64,000 nt of DNA from Kineothrix sp. IPX-CK. GTDB lineage: Bacteria > Bacillota > Clostridia > Lachnospirales > Lachnospiraceae. Below are positions 43,374 to 52,383 of this stretch, one piece after another. The stretch covers positions 992,001-1,056,000 of the forward strand of contig NZ_CP146256.1 in assembly GCF_039134705.1 (NCBI RefSeq), written 5' to 3'. A program made the translations under genes and the position numbers. The stretch's first letter is position 1, and each line of letters opens with the position of its first letter. Below the pieces are notes generated by a model. That model worked only from the letters and a program-made list of their open reading frames with translations. It was not told the origin of the DNA and did not search any database.

Positions 43374-45212
43374 ATGAGTGATTTTATTCTAAATATTATA
43401 CATCGCCCGGAAATGGTGCCGGAATATGCGGAAAAGGTGACCGGCCATGGAAAGGAAGAGGATATCGGAAGGACATCGCTTTTGAAGGAATCTCTGGATA
43501 TTTTCAGATTTCAGCAGGAAACTGCTCATAAATACGGACTGAGGACGACAATACATATGACATATGCGTCATTGTTTAATGAGGAAGCGGTGGAGATTGC
43601 CAAGGAGCACCATGAAAAATACGGAGATGAAATCGCACTTTCGTTATTAGGGCTTCCCTGCAATGAATTCCGCGAAAAATATAAGACAAAGGATTTCTGC
43701 ATATGGATGTTTTCCATGGAAGATAAGAAGTCGATCATAAACGACGTTTTTGAAAAATTCAATAATGTATTTGGTTTTTATCCGGAATCTACCGGCTCCT
43801 ATTACATGGATGCAGATCTGACGAACTATATCAAAGAGCAATATCCTATGGTAAAATGTGCGGTTGCAACCTGTTGGGAAGAAGGTCCGAAGGCGTACCA
43901 TACCTGCAATAATTCGTGGTACACATTTATGGACGGCGGTCCGTGGAACCCATGGATTCCATCCAAGCAAAACACCCATGCTCCGGCGGCGAACAAGGAA
44001 GAGGACAGCGGTATCGTGGCGATTCCTCATTTGTCAAGAGACTTGATTGCCTGCTATGATGGAAATGGCTCCAATTTCGGAACCCATCCGCAGAATGTGC
44101 TCCGAGGCATGATCTACGATACCAAGACCTGGGAATATCCTTATCTGTTTAATTTGATCGACCAATACAGAAATCTGGAAAAATACAACAACGGCTATTC
44201 CTATAACATGATGTTCGTGGGTCCGGGCTGGCTGAATAAAATGGGAAGGTGGGAATCCTCCTACGAATTGTTGGTTAAGAGCTATGACGACGGAATGGCA
44301 TATTACGGAAAGCTGAAGGAAGAAGGAAAATTGAAGGATATGACGATGGCGGAATTTGCGGATTATTACCGTCAGAAAAAGTCGTATACCGAGCCGGAAT
44401 GTGCCCTTTGGAGAGATATCCTGTATGGCTCTGACAAGCAGTTATTCTGGTACTGCGATCCGGATATGAGGGCATGTGTCAATATGGATCAGGGCGGTGC
44501 GCTGGTGGATCTGCGTCCCTATACGGCTAAGCTGGAGTGGCCGGTAGGTATCGGCACGAAGCACGTAACAGACGCCTCCTATCCCTTCCTTATCCAGGAA
44601 AAATACCGAGCGGGCTATTTTACTCACTATGCCGGTGAAGGAACCATAAAGAGTGCGAAATTATCCTATCAGGGGGAAGAGGTAGATTTGTGCCTGTGCC
44701 GGACCAAAGCCCATTATTCTGAGGAGGGCAAGGTGAGGACTCTTACACTCGACCCGGTAGACATCGAATTCGATGACCTGACGGTAAAGCTGCAGACGGT
44801 CATATCCTTCGGGGAAGGCAGTTCGGAAATCAGATTCGAGAGAAAGATACTGAATATGAGCAAGCCCGGTGCGGAGATAGAACTGAACGAATATATGGTT
44901 GCCTGCTACGGAACTACGGAATATTCGGAGTCCATGGAGGGAATTACCCTAAGCTGCAGGAATGAAGAACGTATAGAGACGATTTCTTATGAATATAAGT
45001 GCAGGGAAATCGAGATGCCTGACGCGAATTTGGTGCGGGCGTCAGTGCCCCAGATCGAGACGGGAGTATCCATGCGCACGGACAGAAAAGAAGCGACGGG
45101 ATATGTGAAAGAGGGATACGCATTTTCACCTATGTTCACGCTGGGATATACGGCGAAATTGAAAGAGAAAGAGGGACTTGTATCATGGCTCAGTCTGGAA
45201 AAGGTAAATTAA
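43374..45212 (+). CDS. Unassigned 612-residue protein of the galactan locus
   Basis: I do not recognise a named family. The first 350 residues look like a beta/alpha-barrel of the polysaccharide deacetylase/GH57-like kind: TTIHMTYASLFNEEAV, FGFYPESTGSYYMDADLTNY, VKCAVATCWEEGP, VAIPHLSRDLIACYDGNG. These place His, Asp and Glu at strand ends. The last 250 residues are beta-rich (carbohydrate-binding or sandwich type). There is no signal peptide, so it acts inside the cell. Its position after the permeases and before GH42 suggests an enzyme on imported oligosaccharide. RBS is GAGAGGA. It overlaps the zinc-ribbon gene. Confidence 0.85.
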   Translation: MSDFILNIIHRPEMVPEYAEKVTGHGKEEDIGRTSLLKESLDIFRFQQETAHKYGLRTTIHMTYASLFNEEAVEIAKEHHEKYGDEIALSLLGLPCNEFREKYKTKDFCIWMFSMEDKKSIINDVFEKFNNVFGFYPESTGSYYMDADLTNYIKEQYPMVKCAVATCWEEGPKAYHTCNNSWYTFMDGGPWNPWIPSKQNTHAPAANKEEDSGIVAIPHLSRDLIACYDGNGSNFGTHPQNVLRGMIYDTKTWEYPYLFNLIDQYRNLEKYNNGYSYNMMFVGPGWLNKMGRWESSYELLVKSYDDGMAYYGKLKEEGKLKDMTMAEFADYYRQKKSYTEPECALWRDILYGSDKQLFWYCDPDMRACVNMDQGGALVDLRPYTAKLEWPVGIGTKHVTDASYPFLIQEKYRAGYFTHYAGEGTIKSAKLSYQGEEVDLCLCRTKAHYSEEGKVRTLTLDPVDIEFDDLTVKLQTVISFGEGSSEIRFERKILNMSKPGAEIELNEYMVACYGTTEYSESMEGITLSCRNEERIETISYEYKCREIEMPDANLVRASVPQIETGVSMRTDRKEATGYVKEGYAFSPMFTLGYTAKLKEKEGLVSWLSLEKVN

Positions 45213-45400
45213 ATTACAGATGTCCTTCCTGCTTTATGAGAGACTTGGATATGGATATGTTTTATGATAAGGATAAAAAGGAATATTACTGCATCAGATG
45301 CCAGTATGTAGGAACAGAAGAGGATGTACTTGAGAAAAATCAGATGGCCAGATTCCGCTACAAGGATATGATGAAGAGATTTACCAATTTTGAATTTTAA
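45185..45400 (+). CDS. Small zinc-ribbon protein
   Basis: A 71-residue protein with two Cys pairs, CPSC near residue 13 and CIRC near 36, spaced as in a zinc ribbon, followed by a basic helix (ARFRYKDMMKRF). Its start overlaps the end of the preceding gene by 28 bases in another frame, so translation is probably coupled. Function unknown; it may bind nucleic acid or a partner protein. An ordinary shadow frame would hardly hold both Cys pairs and then extend past the upstream stop into free sequence. Confidence 0.7.
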   Translation: MAQSGKGKLNYRCPSCFMRDLDMDMFYDKDKKEYYCIRCQYVGTEEDVLEKNQMARFRYKDMMKRFTNFEF

Positions 45401-45427
45401 TTTTATTTATAATGCGGAGGTCGTGCG

Positions 45428-47437
45428 GTGGAACTTAAGAATATGCTTCATGGAGGAGACTACAATCCTGAGCAGTGGCTGGATTGCCCGGAGATATTGA
45501 AAGAGGATATCGAATTGATGAAGAAAGCGCATGTCAATTGCGTGACCTTGGGAGTATTCTCCTGGGCTGTTTTGGAGCCGGAGGAGGGAAAGTTTAATTT
45601 CGGATGGCTGAAGGAGATTATTGACAGACTATATGCAAATGAAATATCTGTCATACTCGCTACTCCTACGGGTGCGATGCCTCACTGGATGACAGAGAAG
45701 TATCCGGAGGTTATGCAGGTGGGGGCGGACGGCAGAAGGAATCTTCCGGGAAAAAGGCATAATTTCTGTTATACCTCGGCGAAGATGCGGGAAAAGACAA
45801 GAAGGATCGATGAGAAGCTGGCGAAGGATTTCGGGAATCACCCTGCGGTCCTGCTTTGGCATATTTCCAATGAGCTGGGCGGCAATTTCGGAGACGGAAG
45901 CTGTCATTGTGACGAGTGTAACGCTGCCTTTCGTAAATGGCTGAAGGATAAGTATGGTTCCTTGGAAGAAGTGAATAAGGCGTGGTGGAGTACCTTCTGG
46001 AGCCACATTTATACGGACTGGGAGCAGATACACAGTCCGGTGCCAAACGGAGAAAATTTGCTGCACGGGCTGAATCTGGACTGGCGGCGTTTTGTGACCT
46101 GCCAGATGACAGACTTTTGCAGATGGGAAATCGATTCCATCAGGGAGTATTCCAAGCTGCCGGTTACTACGAATTTTATGTTTTTCTTCAAATCACTGGA
46201 TTATTACGAACTGCATAAGTGTATGGATGTGGTGTCTTGGGATTCTTATCCGTTTTGGCATAAGAACAAGGACGAGGTACCGGTGGCGGTAAAGACCGCC
46301 GCTGTTCACAGCATGATGCGAAGCATGAAAAAGAAGCCTTTCTTACTTATGGAAAGTACGCCCTCCTGCATTAACTGGCGGGCTTTCAATCCGGTCAAGA
46401 GGCCGCGGATGCATATGCTTTCCAGTATGCAGGCAGTGGCTCACGGTTCCGATTCGGTACAGTATTTCCAGTGGAGAAAAGGAAGAGGCTCTTTTGAAAA
46501 ATTCCATGGTGCCGTCCTGGACCATAGAAATAAGGATAACACGAGAACCTTCCGGGACGTAACGGAGGTGGGAAGACGGCTGGAAGAGGTAAGCGAAAAG
46601 GTTCTGGCGACCTGCAACAGACCGAAGGCGGCAATCGTCTTCGATTGGGAGAACTGGTGGGCAGTAGAAGATGCCACCGGTCCGAGGCTGAATATCGATT
46701 ATGCAAAGACCTTTCTGACGCATTTCCGTGCCTTTTGGGAAGCCGGCATAGATGTGGATGTAATTAATATGGATTATGATCTGGCGGATTATGAGCTGAT
46801 TGCGGCACCGCTTAACTATTTATATAAGGAAGGGTATGCCGGGCGGGTGGAGGAATTCGTAAGAAACGGCGGAAGCTATGTGACCACCTATTGGAGCGGT
46901 ATCGTGAATGAGACGGATCTTTGTTTCACGGGAGAGCATCCGTTAAGAGAGGTGCTGGGAATCCGTCAGGAAGAAATCGACGCGCCGGGAGAGGAATTCG
47001 TGAATTGCATTGTTTATCACAATCACAATTACTCTACGGGAGGTCTGTGTGAGATAGTTTGCGCAGAAGGCGCTCACGTGCTCTCTGTCTATGAAAAAGA
47101 ATATTATAAGGGCTGTCCTGCGGTAACCAGGAATGACTTCGGACAAGGTACGGCCTACTATTTGGCCGCGGAGATTTCACAGGACTTTTTGAATCTTTTT
47201 TATAGGGAACGCGGGGAGGAAAAGGGAATTGGCAATCCGTTATCGGAGAGCCTTCCTTATGGAGTGACGGTATCTGTCAGAAAGGGAGAACGGGATTTGG
47301 TGTTCCTTCAGAATTATAACGATGACAAGGTATTGGCGGCAATCACCGGTCGGTGGAAGGATGCGGATACGGGAGAAGATGTGGAAGAGAAGATAGAGCT
47401 TGCAGCCTTTGAATGCCGGATCCTGATGAAGGCTTAG
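45428..47437 (+). CDS. GH42 beta-galactosidase
   Basis: A 669-residue enzyme releasing galactose from the non-reducing ends of beta-galactosides. Seen: N-terminal LHGGDYNPEQW, the acid/base Glu in WHISNELGG (near residue 147), the nucleophile Glu in LLMESTPSCINW (near 308), and a zinc-type Cys cluster after the first (CHCDEC). Trimerisation and C-terminal beta domains are present. No signal peptide, so it acts on imported oligosaccharides made by or with the GH53 enzyme downstream. GTG 45428 has RBS GCGGAGG. Same strand and spacing as the importer operon. Confidence 0.95.
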   Translation: MELKNMLHGGDYNPEQWLDCPEILKEDIELMKKAHVNCVTLGVFSWAVLEPEEGKFNFGWLKEIIDRLYANEISVILATPTGAMPHWMTEKYPEVMQVGADGRRNLPGKRHNFCYTSAKMREKTRRIDEKLAKDFGNHPAVLLWHISNELGGNFGDGSCHCDECNAAFRKWLKDKYGSLEEVNKAWWSTFWSHIYTDWEQIHSPVPNGENLLHGLNLDWRRFVTCQMTDFCRWEIDSIREYSKLPVTTNFMFFFKSLDYYELHKCMDVVSWDSYPFWHKNKDEVPVAVKTAAVHSMMRSMKKKPFLLMESTPSCINWRAFNPVKRPRMHMLSSMQAVAHGSDSVQYFQWRKGRGSFEKFHGAVLDHRNKDNTRTFRDVTEVGRRLEEVSEKVLATCNRPKAAIVFDWENWWAVEDATGPRLNIDYAKTFLTHFRAFWEAGIDVDVINMDYDLADYELIAAPLNYLYKEGYAGRVEEFVRNGGSYVTTYWSGIVNETDLCFTGEHPLREVLGIRQEEIDAPGEEFVNCIVYHNHNYSTGGLCEIVCAEGAHVLSVYEKEYYKGCPAVTRNDFGQGTAYYLAAEISQDFLNLFYRERGEEKGIGNPLSESLPYGVTVSVRKGERDLVFLQNYNDDKVLAAITGRWKDADTGEDVEEKIELAAFECRILMKA

Positions 47438-47532
47438 TATAACATACACGAAGCATTAAGGTATCTAGTGCAGGTTACACTAGTCTATTGTATCGATGAC
47501 AACAGGATAACGACGAAAGGGATTGAGCTGTA

Positions 47533-48678
47533 ATGAGAGAATTTATACATGGCGTGGATATTTCTTCGATGGATGAAGTAGTTCGTCTTGGAGGGAGATT
47601 TTATAATAAGGGCACGGAGCAGACGTTGGTCAATGTCCTTGAATCTTATGGGGTAAATTATATACGTCTTAGGCTTTGGGTCGATCCTTATTCAGAGGAC
47701 GGAATTTCTTACGGAGGCGGAGGAAACGACTTCCCTGCGACGATAAGAATGATAAAAGAGATCAAGGCATCAGGGCTTAAATATTTGCTGGATTTCCACT
47801 ACAGCGATTTCTGGGCGGATCCGGGAAAGCAGATAAAACCCAAGGCATGGAAAGATTATGACGAGGAGCAGCTGGAAAAAGCGGTATACGAGCATACGCA
47901 GAGCACATTGAAGCGGCTGAAGGAAGACGGACTTTTTCCTGATATGGTTCAGATCGGAAATGAAATTACAAACGGGCTTCTCTGGCCTGACGGAAAAAAG
48001 CCTGCCTATGATAAAATCACACGTTTTGTAAATGCCGGAATCCGTGGAGTGAGGGCGGTAGACAGCGATGTGCAGATCATGCTGCATCTGGACCATGGTG
48101 ACGATCACGAGATGTGCCGCGATTGGTTCGATCATTTCAGGGAACGGGGAGAGGAGTTCCAGATTATCGGATTGTCTTATTATCCCGTATGGAACGGAGC
48201 GATGAAAGGGCTTATCGATAATATGAATTTGCTTGCCAGGAGGTACGGAAAGCCCATGATTGTTGCGGAGGTTTCCCAGCCCTTTACGATGGAGGATTAT
48301 GCTTCCTATGAAGGGCTTGCCCCGGAGAAAAGAAAAGGCGCGGCAGCAAAGCCGGCGCTTGAGAAGAATTTGGAATACCCTGCAACAAAGGAAGGACAGA
48401 CCCTTTTCATGGAGAAATTCATGGAAGAGGTAGCGGCAGTGGAGGATGGTCTGGGAATCGGCTATTTCTACTGGGAACCGGCATGGCTTCCTGTAAAGGG
48501 CAGCGGATGGGCGACGAAAGAATCTCTTGCTTATATGCAGGATTCCGGACCGTGCGGCAACGAATGGGCGAATCAGGGGTTATTCGACTATGAGGGGAAT
48601 GCTCTTCCGGCTTTGGAGGTTGTGTCGAGGGTTGCCTTAAGAAAATCCAAGCCTCTCGCTGACGGAACAGAAACCTAA
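47533..48678 (+). CDS. GH53 arabinogalactan endo-beta-1,4-galactanase
   Basis: A 381-residue (beta/alpha)8-barrel: IHGVDISSMDEVVRLGGRFY, YIRLRLWVDPY, LLDFHYSDFWADPGKQ-type strand, acid/base Glu in VQIGNEITNG and nucleophile Glu in MIVAEVSQPF. It hydrolyses internal beta-1,4-galactosyl bonds. Most GH53 galactanases are secreted; this one has no signal peptide and begins directly with the barrel, so it should act on long imported oligosaccharides in the cytosol. RBS is weak-moderate (GAAAGGG) before ATG 47533. Last gene of the locus. Confidence 0.94.
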   Translation: MREFIHGVDISSMDEVVRLGGRFYNKGTEQTLVNVLESYGVNYIRLRLWVDPYSEDGISYGGGGNDFPATIRMIKEIKASGLKYLLDFHYSDFWADPGKQIKPKAWKDYDEEQLEKAVYEHTQSTLKRLKEDGLFPDMVQIGNEITNGLLWPDGKKPAYDKITRFVNAGIRGVRAVDSDVQIMLHLDHGDDHEMCRDWFDHFRERGEEFQIIGLSYYPVWNGAMKGLIDNMNLLARRYGKPMIVAEVSQPFTMEDYASYEGLAPEKRKGAAAKPALEKNLEYPATKEGQTLFMEKFMEEVAAVEDGLGIGYFYWEPAWLPVKGSGWATKESLAYMQDSGPCGNEWANQGLFDYEGNALPALEVVSRVALRKSKPLADGTET

Positions 48679-48713
48679 TCCGCCAAGGAGAGGCTCAGGA
48701 AGGCCGTAAAATT

Positions 48714-48758
48714 GGCTCGGACACCAAATGCCTGATGAAAAGGCATTGTGACCGAGCC
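48714..48758 (-). terminator. Hairpin terminator between convergent operons
   Basis: Nested stem: GGCTCGG/CCGAGCC outside and AATGCCT/AGGCATT inside. On the minus strand it runs into TTTT, so it fits the end of the CcdA-TlpA transcript and may also stop the GH53 one. Confidence 0.65.
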
Positions 48759-48787
48759 GAATATATTTGTGGAGATGATTTCTGTTC

Positions 48788-50152
48788 CTATTGTGTTCTC
48801 ACACCGTCTACTGTCTGCTCGATAATGCTGACCATAATATCCTTAGTTAGCTGGCCGGAGACGTAGCCGAATACATTTCCGTCCTTGTCTATCATAAAGG
48901 TTGTAGGATAGGCGTTTATTCCATATGCAAATGCCATCTCGCCGCCGGTATCCATGGCTACCGGATACTCATAGCCGTTTTCTTCAAGAAAAGCGGTAAT
49001 TTCTTCCACAGAACCTTCTTGGCCTACATCCGGGGAAGCGATGCCGAGTATAATAACGTCGCCCGTATTCTCGCCGTAATCTTCATACAGCTCTTGAATT
49101 TCAGGCATTTCCGCGCGGCAGGGAGGACACCAGGTCGCCCAGAAGTTAAGAAAGACCGTTTTGCCCTTGTAATCTGAGAGGGTGTGTACATTGCCATACT
49201 GATCCGTGAGTGTAAAATCGGGAGCAGGAAACGTATCCGTTTCCTTTTCCGCAGCAGTTTCATCGGTGTCGTCTTTATCTACGTCATCGGCATCGTTTGT
49301 GACGGCAGTGTCATTGCCTTCTCCGTCGTTCTCCGAATTGCTGCCTATGCTTGCGGCATCGCTGTCTTCGCCGCTCCCGTCGTTTTGGTCGGAAGCGTTT
49401 ATGCTGCTTTCTGTGGAGGTACCGGTAATGCCGGATAAATAGCTGCTGAAGTTATTCATCCAGCCGGTAAACATCATGACACCGATAAGGATCATGAGAA
49501 TACCGCCGATTTTCGTCGTATACTTCACCACTTGCTTATGTTTCTTGAAGAGATCCAATAAAGAGCCGGTGAAAATACCTACACCCATAAACGGCAGGAC
49601 AAATCCCAGCGTATACACTCCGATTAAGAGAAATCCCGTGGCTGTGGATGCCGACGATGCAGCCATGATCAGCACGCTGGCGAGAGCGGGGCCTACGCAA
49701 GGCGTCCATGCGAAGCTGAAGGTAAAGCCCATAAGGAGGGCGGTCAAAGGATTCATGGCCAGGCTGTCCGGTTGAAAATGAAAGCGCCGTTCTTTTCCCA
49801 TCAGAGGATTGCCGAAAAAGCCGAGCTGGGAAAGTCCGAAGAGGACGACGATAATGCCGCCGATTCGGGTAAACCATGTCTGGTAATTGTGAAAAAAACG
49901 TCCGATAGTAGTGAACCCCAACCCTAACAGGAAGAAGGAAAAGCTGATTCCTATTACGAAGAATAGGGTATTGAGCATTACTTTACTCTGTTTATAACGG
50001 ATATTGCCGTCTTCATCCGTTGTCTTAGCACCGCCGGACAAATAGCCGATATAAAGCGGTATGAGCGGCAGAACACAAGGAGAGAAGAAGCTGATTAATC
50101 CCTGGATAAATACAGTAGCTGCGGGGATGCTTGTTTCAATTGATAAATTCAT
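48788..50152 (-). CDS. CcdA-TlpA/ResA fusion (thiol-disulfide transfer)
   Basis: A 454-residue fusion. Residues 1-235 are a six-helix CcdA domain that carries electrons from cytosolic thioredoxin across the membrane, with the cysteine pair Cys26 (FFSPCVLPL) and Cys152 (WTPCVGPA). Residues 240-305 form a very acidic Asp/Glu/Ser linker. Residues 307-454 are an external thioredoxin-like domain of the ResA/TlpA type with WCPPC at 341-345 and the cis-Pro loop AYPTTFMIDKDG. It reduces disulfides outside the membrane. Minus-strand operon with the Rrf2 regulator; a repeat hairpin lies in the 78-bp gap. Confidence 0.94.
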   Translation of the reverse strand: MNLSIETSIPAATVFIQGLISFFSPCVLPLIPLYIGYLSGGAKTTDEDGNIRYKQSKVMLNTLFFVIGISFSFFLLGLGFTTIGRFFHNYQTWFTRIGGIIVVLFGLSQLGFFGNPLMGKERRFHFQPDSLAMNPLTALLMGFTFSFAWTPCVGPALASVLIMAASSASTATGFLLIGVYTLGFVLPFMGVGIFTGSLLDLFKKHKQVVKYTTKIGGILMILIGVMMFTGWMNNFSSYLSGITGTSTESSINASDQNDGSGEDSDAASIGSNSENDGEGNDTAVTNDADDVDKDDTDETAAEKETDTFPAPDFTLTDQYGNVHTLSDYKGKTVFLNFWATWCPPCRAEMPEIQELYEDYGENTGDVIILGIASPDVGQEGSVEEITAFLEENGYEYPVAMDTGGEMAFAYGINAYPTTFMIDKDGNVFGYVSGQLTKDIMVSIIEQTVDGVRTQ

Positions 50153-50178
50153 GTATTACCTCCGTTTGCTGTAATAGT

Positions 50179-50205
50179 GTTACTGTTCACTCCGTTCTCA
50201 GTAAC
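50179..50205 (-). repeat. 27-bp GTTACTG hairpin repeat, copy B
   Basis: Inverted copy of the repeat at 19637-19663; 7-bp complementary ends GTTACTG/CAGTAAC. Located between the Rrf2 and CcdA-TlpA genes. Confidence 0.7.
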
Positions 50206-50230
50206 GTAATAGTTACACTGCAGTTTCTTT

Positions 50231-50677
50231 TTATTGTTTCGGAGCACAAGGCTTATCTATAGAAAGTGCACCGAAGATTTCGTCGTCTATATTGTTTATT
50301 GTTATGCCTTTTAAGCGCTCCTTGCAGAGAGCATCCAAATCCTCATAGATGTTATCCAGCACTTGTCCCATGCCGGAAGCAATCAGGCAATCCATATCGA
50401 CATTTCCGCTTTTCCACGGAGAGGAGATAAATTTGAAGTCCAGAGCTTCACTGATTTGATAAAGAGAGATATTCTCCGGCTTTGCCTCCAGATGATAGCC
50501 GCCGTCCAGCCCTTCCTTTGTGGAAACGAGTCCGGCGTTCTTAAGTTTTACCATAATTTTGCGTATTCTTGCCGGATTGGTGCACACATTCCTGGCAAGC
50601 TCTGTACTGGACAGGGTACAGGCCTTTCGGTTCAGAAAGACGAGCGCATGTACTGCTATACCGAATTCACTGTTCAT
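50231..50677 (-). CDS. Rrf2 family transcriptional regulator
   Basis: A 148-residue winged-helix protein: N-terminal FGIAVHALVFLNRKACTLSS, recognition helix CTNPARIRKIMVKLKNAG, wing LVSTKEGLDGGYHL. Rrf2 proteins of the IscR/NsrR/YwgB type sense Fe-S status, redox or metabolites. The three-Cys Fe-S motif of IscR is not present, only single cysteines (DCLIAS, CKERL, CAPK). It lies upstream of CcdA-TlpA on the same strand and probably controls it and itself through the promoter at 50786-50813. Confidence 0.88.
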   Translation of the reverse strand: MNSEFGIAVHALVFLNRKACTLSSTELARNVCTNPARIRKIMVKLKNAGLVSTKEGLDGGYHLEAKPENISLYQISEALDFKFISSPWKSGNVDMDCLIASGMGQVLDNIYEDLDALCKERLKGITINNIDDEIFGALSIDKPCAPKQ

Positions 50678-50708
50678 GACTTGGCCTCCTTACTATAATA
50701 TGATGTCG

Positions 50709-50763
50709 GGGTCCCAAAGTCATGTTTTTTCATGCAAACATGAAACACATGACCTTTTGACCC
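50709..50763. repeat. Large hairpin upstream of rrf2
   Basis: GGGTC..AAAGTCATGT (50709-50725) pairs with ACATGAC..TTT.GACCC (50747-50763); the loop holds CATG...CATG. It would be in the 5' leader of the Rrf2 transcript. A similar AAAGGTC motif occurs in the MITE ends. Confidence 0.5.
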
Positions 50764-50785
50764 TGGTCTCATAATATATACTGTA

Positions 50786-50813
50786 ATTATAATTGTTTCA
50801 GTTTATAAGTCAA
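50786..50813 (-). promoter_or_regulatory. Promoter of rrf2-ccdA operon
   Basis: Minus strand: TTGACT, 16 bp, TATAAT. Confidence 0.6.
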
Positions 50814-50824
50814 GTGATTTTTTA

Positions 50825-50851
50825 GTTACTGTTCACTTCGTTTCCAGTAAC
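50825..50851 (-). repeat. 27-bp GTTACTG hairpin repeat, copy C
   Basis: Inverted copy with ends GTTACTG/CAGTAAC, between rrf2 and the butyrate operon promoter. Confidence 0.7.
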
Positions 50852-50890
50852 ATTTTTTATTTATCTTGGAAGCGATTGGCGTTATTATCA

Positions 50891-50919
50891 TTGCAAAATG
50901 AAAAACCCTATGATATAAT
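50891..50919 (+). promoter_or_regulatory. Promoter of the butyrate operon
   Basis: TTGCAA, 17 bp, TATAAT, about 92 bp before thlA. No other promoter this good is seen until etfA ends. Confidence 0.7.
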
Positions 50920-51010
50920 AATGACGCTGGTAATGATAAAAAATTAACAATCATTGCAATCAACACTCATTCTGCTTTGGCAGACACAATATTGTATGGA
51001 GGAAGAAACA

Positions 51011-52192
51011 ATGGGAAAAAAGGTAGTTTTAGCAGGTGCTTGCCGTACGGCTATAGGAACTCTGGGCGGAAGTCTCAGCACGACACCGGCAGCAGAGCTT
51101 GGTGCAATTGTAATTAAAGAAGCTTTAAACAGAGCAGGAGTTGCTCCGGAAGCAGTTGATCAGGTATATATGGGATGTGTTATTCAGGCAGGTCTTGGAC
51201 AGAATGTGGCTCGTCAGGCAACTATTAAAGCAGGATTGCCGGTAGAGGTTCCCGCGGTAACCATTAACGTAGTATGCGGTTCGGGACTTAACTGCGTCAA
51301 TATGGCGGCACAGATGATTATGGCAGGAGATGCGGATATCGTTGTTGCAGGCGGTATGGAAAATATGTCTTTGGCTCCCTACGCACTTCCTCAGGCACGT
51401 TTCGGATATAGAATGAACAATGGAACCTTAGTGGATACTATGGTAAATGACGCTCTTTGGGATGCGTTCAACAGCTACCATATGATTCAGACTGCAGACA
51501 ATATCTGCGCAGAATGGGGACTCACGAGAGAAGAATTGGATGATTTTGCAGTAAAGAGCCAGCAGAAGGCGGAAGCGGCTCAGAAGGCAGGCGCATTTGA
51601 CAAAGAAATCGTACCTGTTATGGTAAAGAAGAAAAAAGAGCTGGTTGAATTCAAAGTGGATGAAGGCCCTCGTGCAGGTTCTACGATAGATGCTCTCGCA
51701 AAGCTTCGTACTATCAATAAGGATGGATATGTAACGGCAGGAAACGCTTCCGGAATCAATGACGGTGCAGCAGCAGTTGTTGTTATGAGCGAAGAAAAAG
51801 CGAAAGAATTAGGCGTTAAGCCTATGGCAACCTTCGTGGCAGGAGCTCTTGCGGGCGTAAGGCCTGAGGTTATGGGAATCGGCCCCGTTGCCGCAACTCA
51901 GAAAATCATGGCAAAAACCGGCCTGAAGATAGAAGATTTCGATATTATCGAAGCAAACGAGGCTTTTGCCGCACAGTCCGTAGCGGTAGGAAGAGACTTA
52001 GGAATAGATGTGGATAAGCAGCTCAATCCTAACGGAGGAGCTATTGCATTAGGACACCCGGTAGGAGCTTCCGGCTGCCGTATCCTGGTTACTCTGCTTC
52101 ATGAAATGGAAGCGAAAAATGCCAAAACCGGTCTTGCTACACTTTGCATCGGCGGTGGAATGGGTTGTGCTACTGTTGTAACAAGAGAGTAA
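51011..52192 (+). CDS. thlA: Acetyl-CoA C-acetyltransferase (thiolase)
   Basis: A 393-residue degradative/biosynthetic thiolase that condenses two acetyl-CoA to acetoacetyl-CoA, the entry step to butyrate. Catalytic residues visible: Cys89 in NVVCGSGLN, His in [11 protein letters not shown] and the second Cys in CIGGGMGCA near the C-terminus. ATG 51011 with TGGAGGAA is the start; an upstream in-frame TTG/CTG extension is not conserved. First gene of thlA-crt-hbd-bcd-etfB-etfA. A perfect 11-bp stem-loop follows before crt. Confidence 0.96.
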   Translation: MGKKVVLAGACRTAIGTLGGSLSTTPAAELGAIVIKEALNRAGVAPEAVDQVYMGCVIQAGLGQNVARQATIKAGLPVEVPAVTINVVCGSGLNCVNMAAQMIMAGDADIVVAGGMENMSLAPYALPQARFGYRMNNGTLVDTMVNDALWDAFNSYHMIQTADNICAEWGLTREELDDFAVKSQQKAEAAQKAGAFDKEIVPVMVKKKKELVEFKVDEGPRAGSTIDALAKLRTINKDGYVTAGNASGINDGAAAVVVMSEEKAKELGVKPMATFVAGALAGVRPEVMGIGPVAATQKIMAKTGLKIEDFDIIEANEAFAAQSVAVGRDLGIDVDKQLNPNGGAIALGHPVGASGCRILVTLLHEMEAKNAKTGLATLCIGGGMGCATVVTRE

Positions 52193-52211
52193 GATTAATA
52201 GTTAAAAATAA

Positions 52212-52260
52212 GATAAGCAGACTAATCGAGATGTTAAAGGCGCTCTCAGGTCTGCTTATC
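52212..52260 (+). promoter_or_regulatory. Intercistronic stem-loop between thlA and crt
   Basis: A perfect 11-bp stem (52212-52222 with 52250-52260) and 27-base loop, without T-run. Probably RNA processing or stabilisation, allowing thlA to be expressed more than the rest. Confidence 0.55.
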
Positions 52261-52383
52261 GGACTGTATTCGGATGAAAAATTAGGTGATTTGCGGATCA
52301 GGCAGGCGGGAAAGCCAAATGTCCGGCAGCAGATAACCTACTTAATAAAAAACTTAATAATAAGAAGAAAAGGAGTAATGAAG

